A stretch of 64,000 bases of DNA from Lasioglossum baleicum (taxonomy: Eukaryota > Arthropoda > Insecta > Hymenoptera > Halictidae). The stretch spans positions 1-64,000 of the forward strand of contig NW_027469101.1 in assembly GCF_051020765.1 (NCBI RefSeq), given 5' to 3'. The notes under the pieces were generated by a model. It worked only from the letters and a program-made list of their open reading frames with translations. It was not told the origin of the DNA and searched no databases. Each line of letters opens with the position of its first letter. Position 1 is the first letter of the stretch. This document shows, one piece after another, positions 48,201-63,300 of the stretch. The translations under genes were made by a program, and so were the position numbers.

Positions 48201-51087
48201 CGAGACCGTTACAATCTTCTGTGAGTGTTGGACGGCTAAATTAATAGCTTCACCCATCCTGTGTTTCCGACGATCAATCGAAGTATCGCGGATGAATATC
48301 CGCACTACAGTGTTGGGAATATAACCCATAACCCACAGCATATTGATTAAAGTGCAAAATCAAACCGTTCGAGAACGTTTTCGATTGGAATAAAATAAAC
48401 CGTCTTACCGGAGACCTTACTGTCAGCGAAGCTGACACGCTGTATCAGGAATATAGCACCGTGATCAGAAAAACACATTTATTTGCACTTGAGTGTCAGA
48501 GACCTTAATTTCATGTACGAACAAGCAGATCACGGGACAAACCGTTCGAGAAAGTAACCACCATGCATGGGAGTGACACAAATGCCCAAATAGCTACACC
48601 TATCCAGTTGCTCGGCATGTCGATCAGGTATTCCAGCAGTAAATCCGCTGAATAGTATTGGCAAAACACACGATAATTTTCGGAACGACATTAACGTAGA
48701 GAGTCAAGCCATAGGCGAACATTACCAATTGGTTTAATGTCATTAATTTTACCCAATACCTTTGCTTCCGATAACACAACGCGCTGTAGCGATTGTCTCC
48801 CTTAAATTTCAGAGGAACAAATGAGTAGAAATTTTAGAAGACGGAGACGTTAATTTCATCTACGGCGTGCAAAATAGAGAGTCAAACAGGTCGAGAACGT
48901 TACCACCATCTTTGAGATTTGAACGGCAATGTCAATAGCCGCACCCATCCAGTGATTCCGAAAGTCAAGCCAGATATTGCGGGAGTAAGTGCGCTGTACA
49001 GTATTGGCAATTGACACCTTAGTTCTTGGTTTGAATAATATAGTACATACCGTCATACCGTTTGAGAGCATTGCCAATTGGTATAAAGTCAAACGCTTTA
49101 CCGATCGTCTTACCTTCAGAGGTATTAACCCGCCCTATCAACAGTATAAGTTCGTATTCGGAGAAAGAAATTAGTGATCATTTCGGTGACGTGAGCCTTA
49201 GGTTAATGTATAAATTAGAAGATCGCGCGTCAAACCGTTCGAGATAGTTACCACATTCTGTGAGAGACGAACGATTTATTCAATAGCTTCACATATCCAG
49301 TGATATGTATAGTCAAACCAGGTATTTCGGGAGTTAACCAGCTGATCGGTATTGGCATTTGAAACAGTATACCTCTGCTTGAATTTAAAGTAGAGGGTCA
49401 ATAATTTTGAGAATGTTACCAATTGGTATAAAGTCAATCGTCTTACTGATGACCTGACCCACCGAAAACCATGCTCACTGTATCGGGAGTATAGCATCGT
49501 GTTCAGAGGAACAAGTTAGTTAACACTTTGGGAACGGTCACCTTAATTACATGTATTAGATAGAAGATACAGGGTATAACCGTTTGAGATCGCAACGACC
49601 TTAGCTGAGAATCGAACGCCTTACATAATAGCTTCACCTGTCCTGCGATTCCGAAAGACAAACCAGGCACGGCGAGAGTCAATAAACTGTACAATATTTG
49701 CAATGGACACCTTAACTTACGGTATAAATATTAGTTACAGACTGTATCGCTTGTGGAACGTTACCTATTGGTATAATGTTGAAAATTTTACTGAAGGCCT
49801 TACCCTCAAGGAATCTATCCCGCGGCATCGAGAGTATTACTTCGTGTTTAGAGAAACACACTAGAATACATTTTTGTGACAGCACCTTAAACAAATGTGT
49901 GAATTAGAAGATCGAGGGTGAAACAGTGCTAGACCGTAACCACCATCATTGAGTGGCGTGCGGCTAAGACTATAGCTTCTCCCATCCTGTGATTCCGAAG
50001 GGAAAGCAGGTTTTCCAGGAGTAAATCCGCTGAACAGTATTGGAATTGGACACCCCATTTCACGGCATGAATATTAAAGTACAGAATCAAACCATTGTTG
50101 AGTGATACTTATTGGTATAGATTCAAACTTTTCCGAAGGCCTTATCATCCGAGAAGATAACAGCTGTATCGAGAGTATAACTTCGCGCTCAGGGAAGAAA
50201 AATCATATACACTTTATTTACCGGCACTTTCATTTCAAGTACGGTTTAGGAGGTCGAGTGTCAGTCCGTTCGAGAACGCTACTACCTTCTTTGATAGTCG
50301 AACGGCCATGTCTATAGCTCCACTTATCCCGTGATTCCGTCAGGCAAACCGGCATATCGGGTGTAAGTCGGCGGTAACGTATAGGTCTTAGTCACCCTAT
50401 TTCACGGTATTGGTAACTAACTACAAAGTCAAACCTTTGTACATCGTTACATATTTGTCTACAGACAAATTTCTTACAAATGCATTTACTTTCCGAGAAG
50501 CTAACTCGCTGTATCGAGATTATATCTTCGTGCTCAGTGTCGCAAATTAGTATTCATTTCAGTGACGCGTACCTTTTCTTCATGTATGAATTAGAAGATC
50601 GGGCGTCAAACAATTCGAGAACATTTCCACCCTCCATAAGATACGAACGGCTAAGTCAATAGCATAACCTATCCAGTGATTCCGAGAGCGAAGCAAGGTA
50701 CGCCGGTTGTCAATCCGCCCTGCACTATGGACACCGTAATTCATGCTTTGAATATTAAAGTAGTGCCTGAAACTGTTTCAGAGCGTTACGAGTTGGTATA
50801 AAGTTAAACGTTTGGCCATTTACCTTACATTTCGCGAACATAACCCGCATCAGCGATTTTGTTGCTTAGTGTACACGGAAACAAATTAGTATGAATTGCA
50901 CTGACTGACACCCTAATTGCATGTACGGATGCGCATAGCGGGATGCAAACCGTTCCTGGACTTTACCACCTTCTTTGAGACATGCACACCTAAGTCAAAA
51001 GCTTCAGCCATACTTGTGATTCCGCGAGTCATATCAGGTAATACGGTAGCAAATCCACTGTACTGTATTGATAATAAACACAATAAT

Positions 51088-51323
51088 TCACGGTTCAATG
51101 TTAAAGTAGAACGTTAAAGCGTTTGAAATCGTGCATTCGAAGATCCAGTGTCAAACAGTTTGAGAGCGTGACCACCTCCCTTGAAGTTCGAACAGTTAAC
51201 GCAACAGCTTCTCTGAAAGTCGAACGGCCATGTCAGTAACTTCACCTATCCTGTTCTTGCGAGAGTCAAACCAGGTATTCCGGGAATAAATCCGCTGTAC
51301 GGAATGGTATTATATACCCTACT
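51088..51323 (+). repeat. Rearranged short A unit with internal ~34 bp duplication
   Basis: The unit is only about 235 bases long. It jumps from GTTTGAAATCGTG to CATTCGAAGATCCAGTG, skipping most of the first half-unit. It also carries two successive versions of the GAGAGTCGAACGGCTAAG / AACAGCTTC segment (51,180-51,212 and 51,213-51,245). Confidence 0.6.
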
Positions 51324-54300
51324 TTCCGGTATAAATATTAAAGTAGAGAGACACACATTTGTACAACGTCACCTATTGGTATAGTGCATAAATTTTTACT
51401 GACGGCCGCACCTTCCGAGAAGATAACTCGCTGTATCGATAGTATAACTTTGTGGTAAGAGAAGCAAAATATTACACATTTGAGTGCGGGACACCATAAT
51501 TTCATCTATGAATTAGGAGATCGGGGGGCAAATCGTTCGGCGAATGTTAGCACCTTCTTTTTGGAGTCGAGCTGCTTAGCCTATAGCTTCTTGTTGCTGT
51601 GATTCAGAGAGTCAATGCGCTGAACGTTATTGGCAAGAGACAAATTAACTCACGGTTTCAATATTAAAGCAGGCCGTCAAGCCGTCGGAGATCAATACCA
51701 ATTGGTATATAGTCATTCCTCTGAACGTATAGCTAACTTTCGAGAAGCTAGCCCGGTGTATCGTGAGCATAATTTCGTGTTCAGAGAAGTAATTATAATG
51801 GATTTTAATGACTGGCACCTTCATTTCGGGTTCGAATTGGATGATCGATGGTCACGCCGTTCAAGAACGTTACCACCGCCTATGAGAGTCAAACGACGTG
51901 AGTCAATTCCCTCACTTATCCTGTGATTCCGTGTGTCAGGCCAGAAGTTCCGGGAGTAATCCGCAGAATAGTATTGGCATAGATACCTCATTTCAGTTCT
52001 TGAATAACAAAGTAGTGATTCAAACCTTTTGAAGACGTTACAAATTGGTAGGAAATCAAACGTTTTACTGAATATCTTACCCTGCGTAAGCCTATCCCGT
52101 TTTGTCGAAAGTATAGAGTAGCGTTCACGGGAACGAACTAGTGTACATCTTAGTGACGGGCACCTTAATTGAATGTATGAATTAGAAGGTCAAGTGTCTA
52201 ACCGTTCGAGAACGTTACCTCATTCTTTGGGAGTCGAACGTCTGTGTCAATAGCTTCACCTATCCTGTGATAGCGAGAGTCAGACTACGGATTCTAGGCG
52301 TAATTGCGCTGAACAATGTTGGAAATAGACACCGTAATCCGCGGCATGAATATTAAGGTTAAGAGTCAAATTATCGGAGAACATTATCAGTTGGAAAAAT
52401 GTCATTCTTTTTCACCTACAACTTACATTGTGAGAACGCAAACCGCCGCAGCGACTCGTTCACAGGAATTAATTAGTGGATATTTTAACAGACGGACACC
52501 TTATTTTCATGTATGAATAGAATAATCTGGAATCAAACCGTTCGAGGCCGTGTCCGCCATTTATGAGTGTTGCACAGCGATGTCAATAGCTTCACTTATT
52601 CTTTGAATCCGAGAGTCGCACCAGGTATTCCGGGAATATATCCGCTGAACAGTATTGGCGTCAGACACACAATCCACGTTATGAATATTAAAGTACAAAG
52701 TAAAACCGCTGAAGAACGTCACCTATTGCGACAGAGTTAACTACTTACCGAAGGCTATACCTTCCAAGAAGCTAACCCGTACTATTGAGGGTAATACTTC
52801 GTGTTTAGTGAATCAAATTAGTAATCATTTTTAGTGACGGCCACCACAATTTCATGTATCAATTAGAATATCGAGTATAAAGCTGTTAGAGATCGATACC
52901 TTACCTTGTTTGTCAGACGCACAGCTAAGTCAATAGGATCACACATCCCGTGATTCCGAGAGACAAACACGAATTCCTAGAATAAATCCGTTGAATGGTA
53001 GTGGATATAGACATCCAAATTCACAGTTTGTATATTAAAGCTGACATTGAAACGGTTGTTGAACGTTCCCAATTGTTATGCAGTCAAACTTTTCACCGAG
53101 GGCCTTACTTTCCGAGAATCTAACCAAGTGTATCGAGTATATATCTTCGTTTTCATAGGAGTTAATTAGTATACATTTTTTTGACTCGCGCATTAATTTC
53201 ATGAATGAAATAGAAGATCGTCGGTCAAATCATTTGGGAAAGTTACCACCTTCCATGAGATCCGAAAGGCTATATCAATAGCTTCAACTATGCTGTAGTT
53301 CCGAGAGCCAAACCAGGTATGCCTGGAGTAAATCTACGGATCAGTATTGGCAATAGACACTTTAAATCACGGAATCAATATGAATGTACAGAGTCAAGCT
53401 GTTGTGGATGGTTGCATATTGGCACATAGTAAAACACTTACCGATACCCTTACCATCCGAGAAACAAACACGCTGTATTGTGGGTATAACTTCGTGTACA
53501 TGGAATCATATTGGAATACATTTTAGAGACGGGCACCTTAATTTCAGGAATGAAACTGAAGATCGAGTGACAAATAGTTCGAGAATGTTACCACTACTCT
53601 TACTCTTTGAGAATCGACCAGCTATGCCAATAGCTTCGCCTATCCCATGATTCCGACAGTCATACTAGGTATTCCTGATGTAAATCACCTGAACAGTATT
53701 GGCAATAGACACCACAAATTCACGGTTTGAATATTAATGCAGACTGTCAAAACCTTGTAGAACGTTACAAATTTCTATAAAGTCAATCGTTATACCGAAG
53801 GCCTTACCCTACGTATAACTAACCCCCCGTATCGAGAGTATAACGTTGTGTTCAGAGAAAGAAATTAGTGTCCGTTTCAGTGACGGGCACCTCACATTCT
53901 TGTATGAAATTGAAGATGGAGGGTCAAACCGTTCGAGAACGTTACCACCATCATTGAAGGACGTACGGCTCAGTCAATAGCTTCACCAATCCTAAGGCCC
54001 TCGGAGCCAAACCGCGTATTCCGGGAATAAGTGCGGTGAACAGAATTCGCAACAGACACCTTATTTCACGGCTTGTATACTAAATGAGAGCGTCCATCCA
54101 CCTGAGATTGTCTCCAATTTGTATAAACTCTTACTTCTTGGCAAATACCTAACCCTCCGAGGGCCGTGCCGCTGTATCGGGAGTATAACATAGTGATCAG
54201 AGGATCAAATTAGTAAGCATTTTAGAGACGGGGGCCTTAGTTTCATGACGAATAAGAAGATGAAGCGTCAAACCGTCTGAGAAAGTTACCACCTTCTATG

Positions 54301-55856
54301 AGATTCAAGCGGCCAAGTCAATAGCTCCATGCATGCTGTGATTCAGAAAGTCAAATGAAATATGCCGGGAGTAAATACGCTGTACAGTATTGGCAATAGA
54401 TATCTTAATCCGCGGACTGAATATTAAAATTGAGCGTCACGCCATATGAGAACTTTACCAACTCCGACCAAGTCAAACGTTTTACCGAATGCCTTACTGT
54501 CCGAGGAGCTAACGCACCGTATCAGGAGTGTAACTTGGTGTTTAGAAAATCACATTCGTATACATTACAATGATGGCATCATAAGTTCATGTATGAATTG
54601 GAAGGTCGAGGGTAAAACAGTTCGGGACCGTTACCACCTTCTTGGAGAGTCGAACGGCTAAGTCAACAGTTTCACTTATCCTGTGATACCGAGTGTCAAA
54701 CTAGTTATTCCGGAAGTAAATCCGCAGTACAGTATTGGCATCATACACCATATAACACGGTATAAATATTAAACACCAGAGCCAAACCGTTATAGAACGT
54801 TACTAATTGGTATAGAGACAAACTTTTTACAGACTGCCCAATCATCCGAGAAGCTAGCCCGCTGTATCGAGCGTATAACGTCGTGATCAGAGATACAAAT
54901 TAGTATACAGTTTAATGACCGGCACCTTAATTTTATGTATGAATTAGAATGTCGATTCTCAAACCTCTCGTGAACGTTACCACTTTCTCTGAGAGACGAT
55001 CGGCTAAGTCAATAGCTATTCTTATCTTTCGTTTCCGAGAGACAAACCAAGTATTCCGGGAGTTAGTCCCCTAAATAGTATTGGCAATATACACCTTAAT
55101 TCACCGTCTTAATATTAAAGTACTGAGGCAAACCGTTGTAGAACGCTACCTACTGGAACAGGTTCAAACTTTTTATAGAAGGCCTTACGTTCCGAGAAGC
55201 TAACCCGCTGTGTCGAGAGTAATACTTCGTATTCAGACGCAAATTAGTATACATTTTAGTGATGGGCATATTAATGTCATGTCTCAAACCGAAGTTCGAT
55301 GGTCAGACTGTTCGACAACGTAACCAGCTTCTTTGAGATTCAAGCGGCTAAGTCAATAGCTTCAGATATGCTGTGATTCAGAAAGTCAAACGAGATATGC
55401 CGGGAGTATATCCGAAGAACAGTGGTGGAAATGGACACATTAATTCACGATATGAATAATAAAGTATGCAGTGAAACCGCTCGAGACCGTTACAAATTGG
55501 TATATCGTCAAACCAATTTCCGGATAACATACCTCCCGAGAACATAGCCCGGTGTATAGCGGGTATAGCTTCGTGTTCAGAGAAACAAGTCAGTCTTCAT
55601 TTTCGTACCGCGCAACAAAATTTCATGCATAAAAAGAGGACCGAGTGTCAAACCGCTCGAGAACAGTTCCAACTTCTTTGAGAGTCGAATGGTTTTGTCA
55701 AAAGCTTCACCCATCCTGTGATTGCGAGACTGATGCCTCGTACCCCAGAAGTAAGTCCGCTGAACACAACTGGCAATAGAGACCTTCATTCGCGGTCTGA
55801 ATATCACATAACAATGTCATTCCGTCGGAGAACCTAATCCAAATGTTATAGAGTCA

Positions 55857-55871
55857 TTTTTTTTTTTTTTT
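55857..55871 (+). repeat. Homopolymer T15 in an A2 unit
   Basis: Fifteen consecutive T residues replace the short TTCTTTTTACCGAATACC segment normally found at this point of A2 units. It is a simple slippage product. Confidence 0.95.
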
Positions 55872-55879
55872 ACCGAATA

Positions 55880-57350
55880 CACTACTTTCCTGGACACTAA
55901 CCCGGCGCAGCTAGTGTATTGCTTAGTGCTCACGGAAGTAAAGTAGTACAAATTCTATTGACGGGCACCTTAGTTTCATGTATGAATTGGAATATCGAGA
56001 GGCAAACTGTGCCAGAACGATACAAGCATTTTTTACTGTCGCAGAGCTAAGTCAATAGTATCACCTATCTGGTGTTACAGAGAGACAAACCAGGTATTCC
56101 GGGAATAAATGCACTGAACGGTACTCGCAATAGACACCTTAATTCATGGCATGAATATTAAGGTTGATAGCCAAGCCGTCGGAAAACATTGCGAATTGGT
56201 ATAAAGGAATCCTTTTAACGAACACCTTACCTTCCTGGAACCTAACCCGCCGCAGCGAGAGTCTTACTTAGTGCAAACGGAAACAAACTAGTACACATTT
56301 CAAAAGGCGGACAGTTTAATTTCATGTATCAGTAGGAAGATCGAAGGTCAAACCATCCGAGAACGTTATCACTTTCTGTGAGAGATTAACGGCTGAGTAA
56401 TAGCTAGACCTATCCTGTGATTCGGAGGGTCAAACCAGATATTGATGTAGTAAATCCACTGAACGGTATTGGCAATAGACACCTTAATTCACGGTACGAG
56501 TACAACAGCAGAAGGTCAATCCGTTGGAGTACATTACGAATTGCTATAGAGTATTTCTTTTCACCGAACACCTTCCTGTAAAATATCCCGCTTTAGCGAA
56601 TGCCATTCCTAGTGCTCGCGGGTCCAAATTAGTTGATATAATCGCAGACAAACTCCTTATTTTCATGTATCGACTGGAAAATCGACAGTCAAACCGTTCG
56701 CGAGCGATCCCACCTCCATTGGGATTCGAAGGGCTAAGTTAATAACTTCGCGTATCCTGCTATTCCGATAGGCAAACCAGGTATGCCGGGAGACAATCCA
56801 TTGTACAGTATTGGCAATAGACACCTTAATTCCCAGTATGAGTATTAATGAAGAAGGTCAATCCATCGGAGAACATTACCAATTGGCATAGAGTCATTCA
56901 TTTTACGGAATACATTATCTACCTAGGACCTAACCCGCTGATGTGAGTGATCTGTTTAGTTCTCACAGAAACAAATCAATAGACATTATAGATGCGGCAC
57001 GCCTTATTTTGCTATATGAATTAGGAAATCGAGTGGCAAACTGTTCGAGATATCTCCCACCTTCATTGGAGTCGAACGGCTAAGTCAATAGCTTCACATA
57101 TCCTGTGATTCCAATAGTAAAATCGGGTATTCCGGGAGAAAATCCGATGTACCGTATTGGCAATAGACACATTAATTCACGGTATGGATATTAAAGTAGA
57201 GCGTCAAACCGTTTGAGAATATTACCGATTTGTATAAAGCCAAACGTTTTACCGAATGCCATACCTTCCGGGAACCAAACCTGCTGTAGCGAGTGTCCTG
57301 CTAAATGTGCAAGGAAGAAAATTAACAGAGCATTTAGCGGACGAACAACA
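55880..57350 (+). repeat. Run of five consecutive A2-subtype units
   Basis: Mid-unit sequences near 55,900, 56,240, 56,590, 56,940 and 57,285 all have the A2 signature (CGCAGCGAG-like then CTTAGTGCTCACGGAA), whereas the units on either side (near 55,550 and 57,630) have the A1 signature (ATCGAGAGTATA-like then TTCAGAG). Elsewhere A2 units occur singly or in pairs. This is the only long A2 run seen, which suggests local amplification of one subtype. Confidence 0.55.
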
Positions 57351-60300
57351 CATGTTTGTGTGTAAATATCATCATCGAGCGTCAAACCGATCGAGAACTT
57401 TACCACATCCTGTGAGAGATGAACTGCTATGACAATAGTTTCACCTTCCCTGTGATTCGGAGAGGCAAACCACGTATTCCGGAGGTAAATACACTGACGG
57501 TTATGGGCATTTAACTCCATAATTCACGGCTTGAATAATAAATCAAGCCGTTACGCTGCTGAAAAACAATACTTATAGGTTGTAGGGTTAAACTACTTAC
57601 AGAATGCCTTACCGTCCGAAAAACTAACTCCGTCTTTTTTTGAAGTATCGCACTGCGATCAGAGGTACAAAATAGTACACATTTACTGACGACCACCTTA
57701 ATTTCATGAATGAATTGGGAGATCGAGGGTCAAACCGCCCGAGGACGTTACTACCTTCGGCATCAGACGAACGGCTGTGTCAGTAGCTTCACCTATCCTG
57801 TGGTCAGGAGAGTCAAGCCATGTATTCCGGGAGAAAGTCCGCTAAAGATTTTGGCGATAGGCTTCTTAATTCGAGGTTTGAATATTACGGTAGAGCGTCA
57901 AACCGTTTGACAGTATTGCCAATTACTATAAGGTCAAATGTTTCACTGAAGGCCTTACGTTCCGCGAACCTCACCGGCAACATCGATAGTATATGTTCAT
58001 GTTCAGAGAATTAAACTAGTATTTATTTCAGAGACTGGCACCTTAACTTCATGTATGAATTAGATCTGCGGGTGTCGGACCGTTCTGGAACGATACCACC
58101 TTTTTGAGAGTAGAACGGCTAAATGAATAGCTTCACCTAGCCTATTATTCCAAGTGACAAACCTGATACTCTGGGAGTAAATTCCCTGTGCGGTATTGGC
58201 AATTGACAAATTAATTCACGTTTTGAATATTAAGGTAGAGCGTAAAGACGTTTGGGAATATTACCAGTTGGTATAATGTCAAACGTTTTACCAATTACCT
58301 CACGTTCCGAGAATCCATCCAGCAGCAGAGTGTTGCTTAGTGTAACCGGAAACAAGTTAGTATACTTTGGAGTGACGAGAACATTAATTTCATGTATGAA
58401 TAAGAAGATCGCGGGTCAAACCGTTCGAGAACGTTACACCCTATTTTGAGAGTCGAACGTCTATGTCGATTGCTTCTGATTCCGAGTGTCAAACAAGGTA
58501 TTCCGGGATTGAATCCACTGAACATTGTTGGCAATAGACACCATAAGTAACGGTCAAAAATTTAAAGTAGAGCGTAGAACTGCCGAAAACTTTACCTATT
58601 CGTATAGAAACAAACTTTATACAGAAAGCCATACATCCCGAGTTGTCCAACCCGCTGTAGGGAGTGCCTTGCTCAGTGTTTATGGAGGCATATGAGTAGA
58701 CATTTTAGAGGCGCGCAACTTAATTTCATGTACGAAATAGAAGATCGAGGGTAAAACCGTTCGAGAACGCTACCACCTTAGTTGAGAATCGAACCGCTTT
58801 GTCAATAACTTTATTGATCCTATGATTCCGAGAGTCAAACCAGGTTTTCGGGCCTAAATGCGTTCAACAGTAATGGCATTAGACCGTAGCTCACGGATTT
58901 AACATTACGGTAGGGTGTCTATCCATTTGAGAACGTTACCTATTGCTATATAGTCAAATTTATACCGAAGGCCTTACCTTCCGAAAAGCTAACCCACTGT
59001 ATCGAGATTATATCTTCGTGATCAGAGAAGCAAATTAGTTCACATTCTTGTGACGAGCACAGTAATTTCTTGTGTGAATGAAGAATCTCGAGGTTTAAAC
59101 CGTTCAGGAGAGTTACCACCTTCCTTGAGAGGCGAACGGCTAAGTCAGTAGCTGCAACTATACTGTAATTCCTAAAGAAAACCAGGTATTCCGGGAGTAA
59201 ATCAGATGTTAAGCATTGGCAATGTGACCTTTAATTCACGGTTTGAATATTAAAGTAGAGCGTCAAGCCGTTGCTGAAAGTTACCTATTCGTATATGATC
59301 GAACTTGTTCCCGATGGACGTAACTTCCGAAAATCCCAATCCTGCGGTGGAAGTGTCCTGCCTAGTGTTCATGGAAACAAAATTGTCGACATTTTAGAGA
59401 GGGACATGTTAATTTGATGTATGAATTAGAAGATCTGGGGTTAATCCGTCCGCGATAGTTACTACATTCTTTGGACGTTGAACGGCTAAGCCAATAGCTT
59501 CACCTGTTCCGCTATTCCGATAGATAAACTAGGTACTCCGGCATCCTATCCGCTGAAGAGTATTGGCAATAGGCACCTTTATACACGGTATGAATGCTAA
59601 AGTGGAGAGTCAAACCGTTGGAGAATAAAACCAAATGTTACAAGGTCATACCTTTTTACCGGATACCTTACGTTCCATGAATATCACCCGCTGTTGCGAT
59701 TGTCATATTTGGTACACACAGAAACAAATTATTAGGCATTATGACAGAAGCACACCTTATTTTCTTGTATAAACGGAATAATCGGGAGTAAAACTGTTCG
59801 GGATCGTTACCACCTTCTGTGGGGGATGAACGGATTTGTCAATTGCTACTCCCATCCTTCCTTTCCGAGAAGCAAACCAAGTATTCCGGGATAAATCGGC
59901 GGAACTATTTTGCAATAAACGTCGTTATTCACGGCATGAATTTTAAAGTTGAAAGTCTATCCGTCGTTGAAAATTACCAATTGGTATAAACTCAAACGTT
60001 TTACTGAAGACCCTACCTACCGATAGCCCAAGACGCTATATCGAGAGTGTAACATGGTGCTCAGGGGACGAAATTGGTATACATTTCAGTGACGGGCACC
60101 TTAATTTCGTATATGAATTAGAGGATCAAGTGTCAAATAATTCGAGATCTTTATCACTCTCTAGGAGAATCGAACTGATGTGTCAATAGCTTTACCCATC
60201 CCTGTGATTCCTAGATTCAAGCCTGGTATTTAGGGCGTAAGTCCTCTCAACAGTCTTGGTCATTGACACCTTAATTGACGGTTTGAATATTAGAATAGAG

Positions 60301-63300
60301 CGCCAAACTTAGTGCACACGGAATCAAATTAGTAGATATTTTAGCAGGCGGAAATCTTACTTTTGTGTATCAGCAGAAAAATCGAGTGTCAAGCGCTTGG
60401 AGAACGATCCCACCTTCCAGAATTGAACAGCTACGTCAATAGTTTGACCGATCCTGTTAATCCGAGAGTCAATCCAGGCATTCCGGGAGTAAGTCCGCTG
60501 AAAGCTATTAGCAATAGACACACCAATCAGCGGTGTGTAAATTAAAGTAGAGAGTCAAACTCTTGGAGAACATTACCAGTTGGTATAGAGTCCTTTTTTT
60601 CCGAATACCTTACCTACGGTGAACATAACCTGCTGGATCGAGTGTATACCTTCGTGCTCAGAGAGGCAACTTCGAATACAATATTTTGACGGGCACATTA
60701 GTTTCATGTAGGAAATATAAGATGGCGTGTCAACCCGTTTGTGAACGTTACCACTTTCTTTGAAAGTCGAACGGCTATGTCAATCGCTTCACACACTCTG
60801 TGATTCGGAGAGTCATATCAGGTACTCCGGGAATAAATGCGATGAACAGTTTGGCAAGGGGCACCTTAATTCACGGTTTGAATATTATTGCAGACCGTCA
60901 AACCGTTCTAGTACGTTTCCAAATGTTGTGTAAATCGTTTTACTGAAGACATTACTTTCCCCGAACCTCACCCGTTTCATCGAGAGTCTAACCCCGTGGT
61001 CAGAGGAAGAAGTTAGTATTCACTTAATTGCGGGCAATATTAGCTTCATGTGTAAATTGAACGATCGAGGGTGAAACACTGGGAGAACATAACCACCATC
61101 ATGGAGAGTCGAGCGGTTAAGACTATTGCTTCCCATCCTCTAATTCCGAAGGTCAAAGCAGGTATTCCAGGTGTAAGCCCGCTGAACGATATTGGCATTG
61201 GACAGCTTACATCACGGATTGAATATTAAGGTATAGCGTCAAACGGTTTGAGAGCTTTATCTATTGGCATAGATTCAAGCTATTTACCGAAGGCATTACC
61301 GACCGAGAAACATATCACGTCATATTACGGGTCTTGCTTGGAGATGGCGGATTCATATTAGCAAAAATTTTAACAGACGGACACCATATTTTCATGCATG
61401 AAGAGAAAACTTGAGAGTCATACCGTTCAAGAGCGTTACCACCATCTTTCAGAATCAAACGGCCACGTCAGTGGCTTCTGCCGTCCTGTAATTCCGAGAG
61501 TTAAACCAGGTATTCCGGGAGTAAATCCGCTGAACAGTATTAGCAATAGTATGGGCCATGTACAGAGTCAACCCGTTGTAGCATGTTACCTATTGGCAGG
61601 GAGTCATACTTTATACCGAAGACCTTACGTTCTACGAACACAAACCGCTGTATCGAGACTATAACTAAGCGTTCACAGAAACAAATTGGTACATACTTTA
61701 ATGACACGCACCATACTTTGATGTGTGAATAAGGAGATCGAAAGTTAGAGCTTTCGACAATGTTACCCCCTTCATTGAGAGTCGCATAGCTAAGTCAATA
61801 GCTTCTCCTATCCTGTGACTCCAAGAGTCAAACCAGATATTCCCTGGAGTATATTCGCTGTACAGTATTGGCAATAGATAAGTTAATTCGCAGAGTGAAT
61901 ACTATAATAGAGCGTCACGCCGCGTAAGAACGTTACTAATTGCTATGAAGTCAAACGTTTTTCCGAATGCCTTACCGTGCTAGAAGCTAATACGGCGCAT
62001 CGAGAGAATAGCAATGTGATTAGAGAAACACACTGGTATACAATTTAGGGACGTCACTTTCAGTTCATGATTGAATTAGAAGATCTAGTGTCCAAACATT
62101 CGAGAACATTACCACCTTGTTTGATAGTCGAACGGCTGAGACAACAGCTTCTGCTATCATGTGATTCCGTAGAGACAAATCTGTGTTTCCAGGAGCAAAT
62201 CCGCATATGAGTATTGGCAGTAGACACTTTAATTCACGCAATGAATATTAAGGTAGAGAGTCAAACCGTCGGTGAACATTACATGCTGGTAAAAAGTAAT
62301 TCTTTTTACAGATTACCTTGCCTACCGAGAATATAACCGGCTGCAGGGATTGTGTTGCTTTGTGTTCAGAGAAAGAAATTAGTATTCATTTTATAGACGG
62401 GACCCTTAATTTCATGCATAAATGAGAACAGCGCGTGGCAAACAGTTCGAGAATGTTTCCACCTTGTTTGAAGGTCGAAAGGTTGAGTCAATATCTTCTC
62501 ATATAGTTGTGATCCCTAGAGCCAATCCTGGCAACCCAAGAGTAAATCCGCTGAATAATGTTAGCAATGGACACCTTATTTCACAGTTTGTATATCAAAG
62601 CAGTTCGTCAAACCGTTTGAAAACGATACCAATTGGTATAAAGTCCAACGATTTACCGCATACCTTACCCTCCAAAGAATAACCCGCTGCATAGAGAATA
62701 TGACTTCGTGTTCAGAGAAAGAAATAACTATACATATCAGTGACTTAACTTCACCTTAACTTCATGTATGAATTAGAAGATTGAGATCCAAACCGCTCGA
62801 GCACGTTGCCATCCTTTTTCAGATTTGAAAGGATAAGTCAATAGCTTCAACTATCCTGTGATACCGGGAGTCAAATCAGGAAATTCAGGAGCAAATGCGC
62901 TGTAGAGTATTGGCAATAGACACCCTAATTCACGATACGAGCGTTAAAGTGCAGTGTCAAACCGTTGTAGAACGTTACAAATTGGTATTGAGTCAAGCTT
63001 TTTACCGAAGACCTTACCTTCCTAGAAATTAGCGCGCCATATGGTGAGTATAGCTTCGTGTGCAGACAAGCCAATTTAAACCCATTTTGGTAATGTTCAC
63101 CATAATTTCGTGCATGAGTTAGAAGAACAGGTGTCAAACCGTTCCTGAGCATTACCACGTTCTCTTAGAGTCGAACGGCCACGTCGCTAGCTTCACCTAT
63201 CCTACGATTCCGATAGTCAAATCAGGCATGACTGGAGTGGTTCCGCTGAGCAGTACTGGCATTGGACACGATATTTCACGGTATATATATTGTAGTACAG

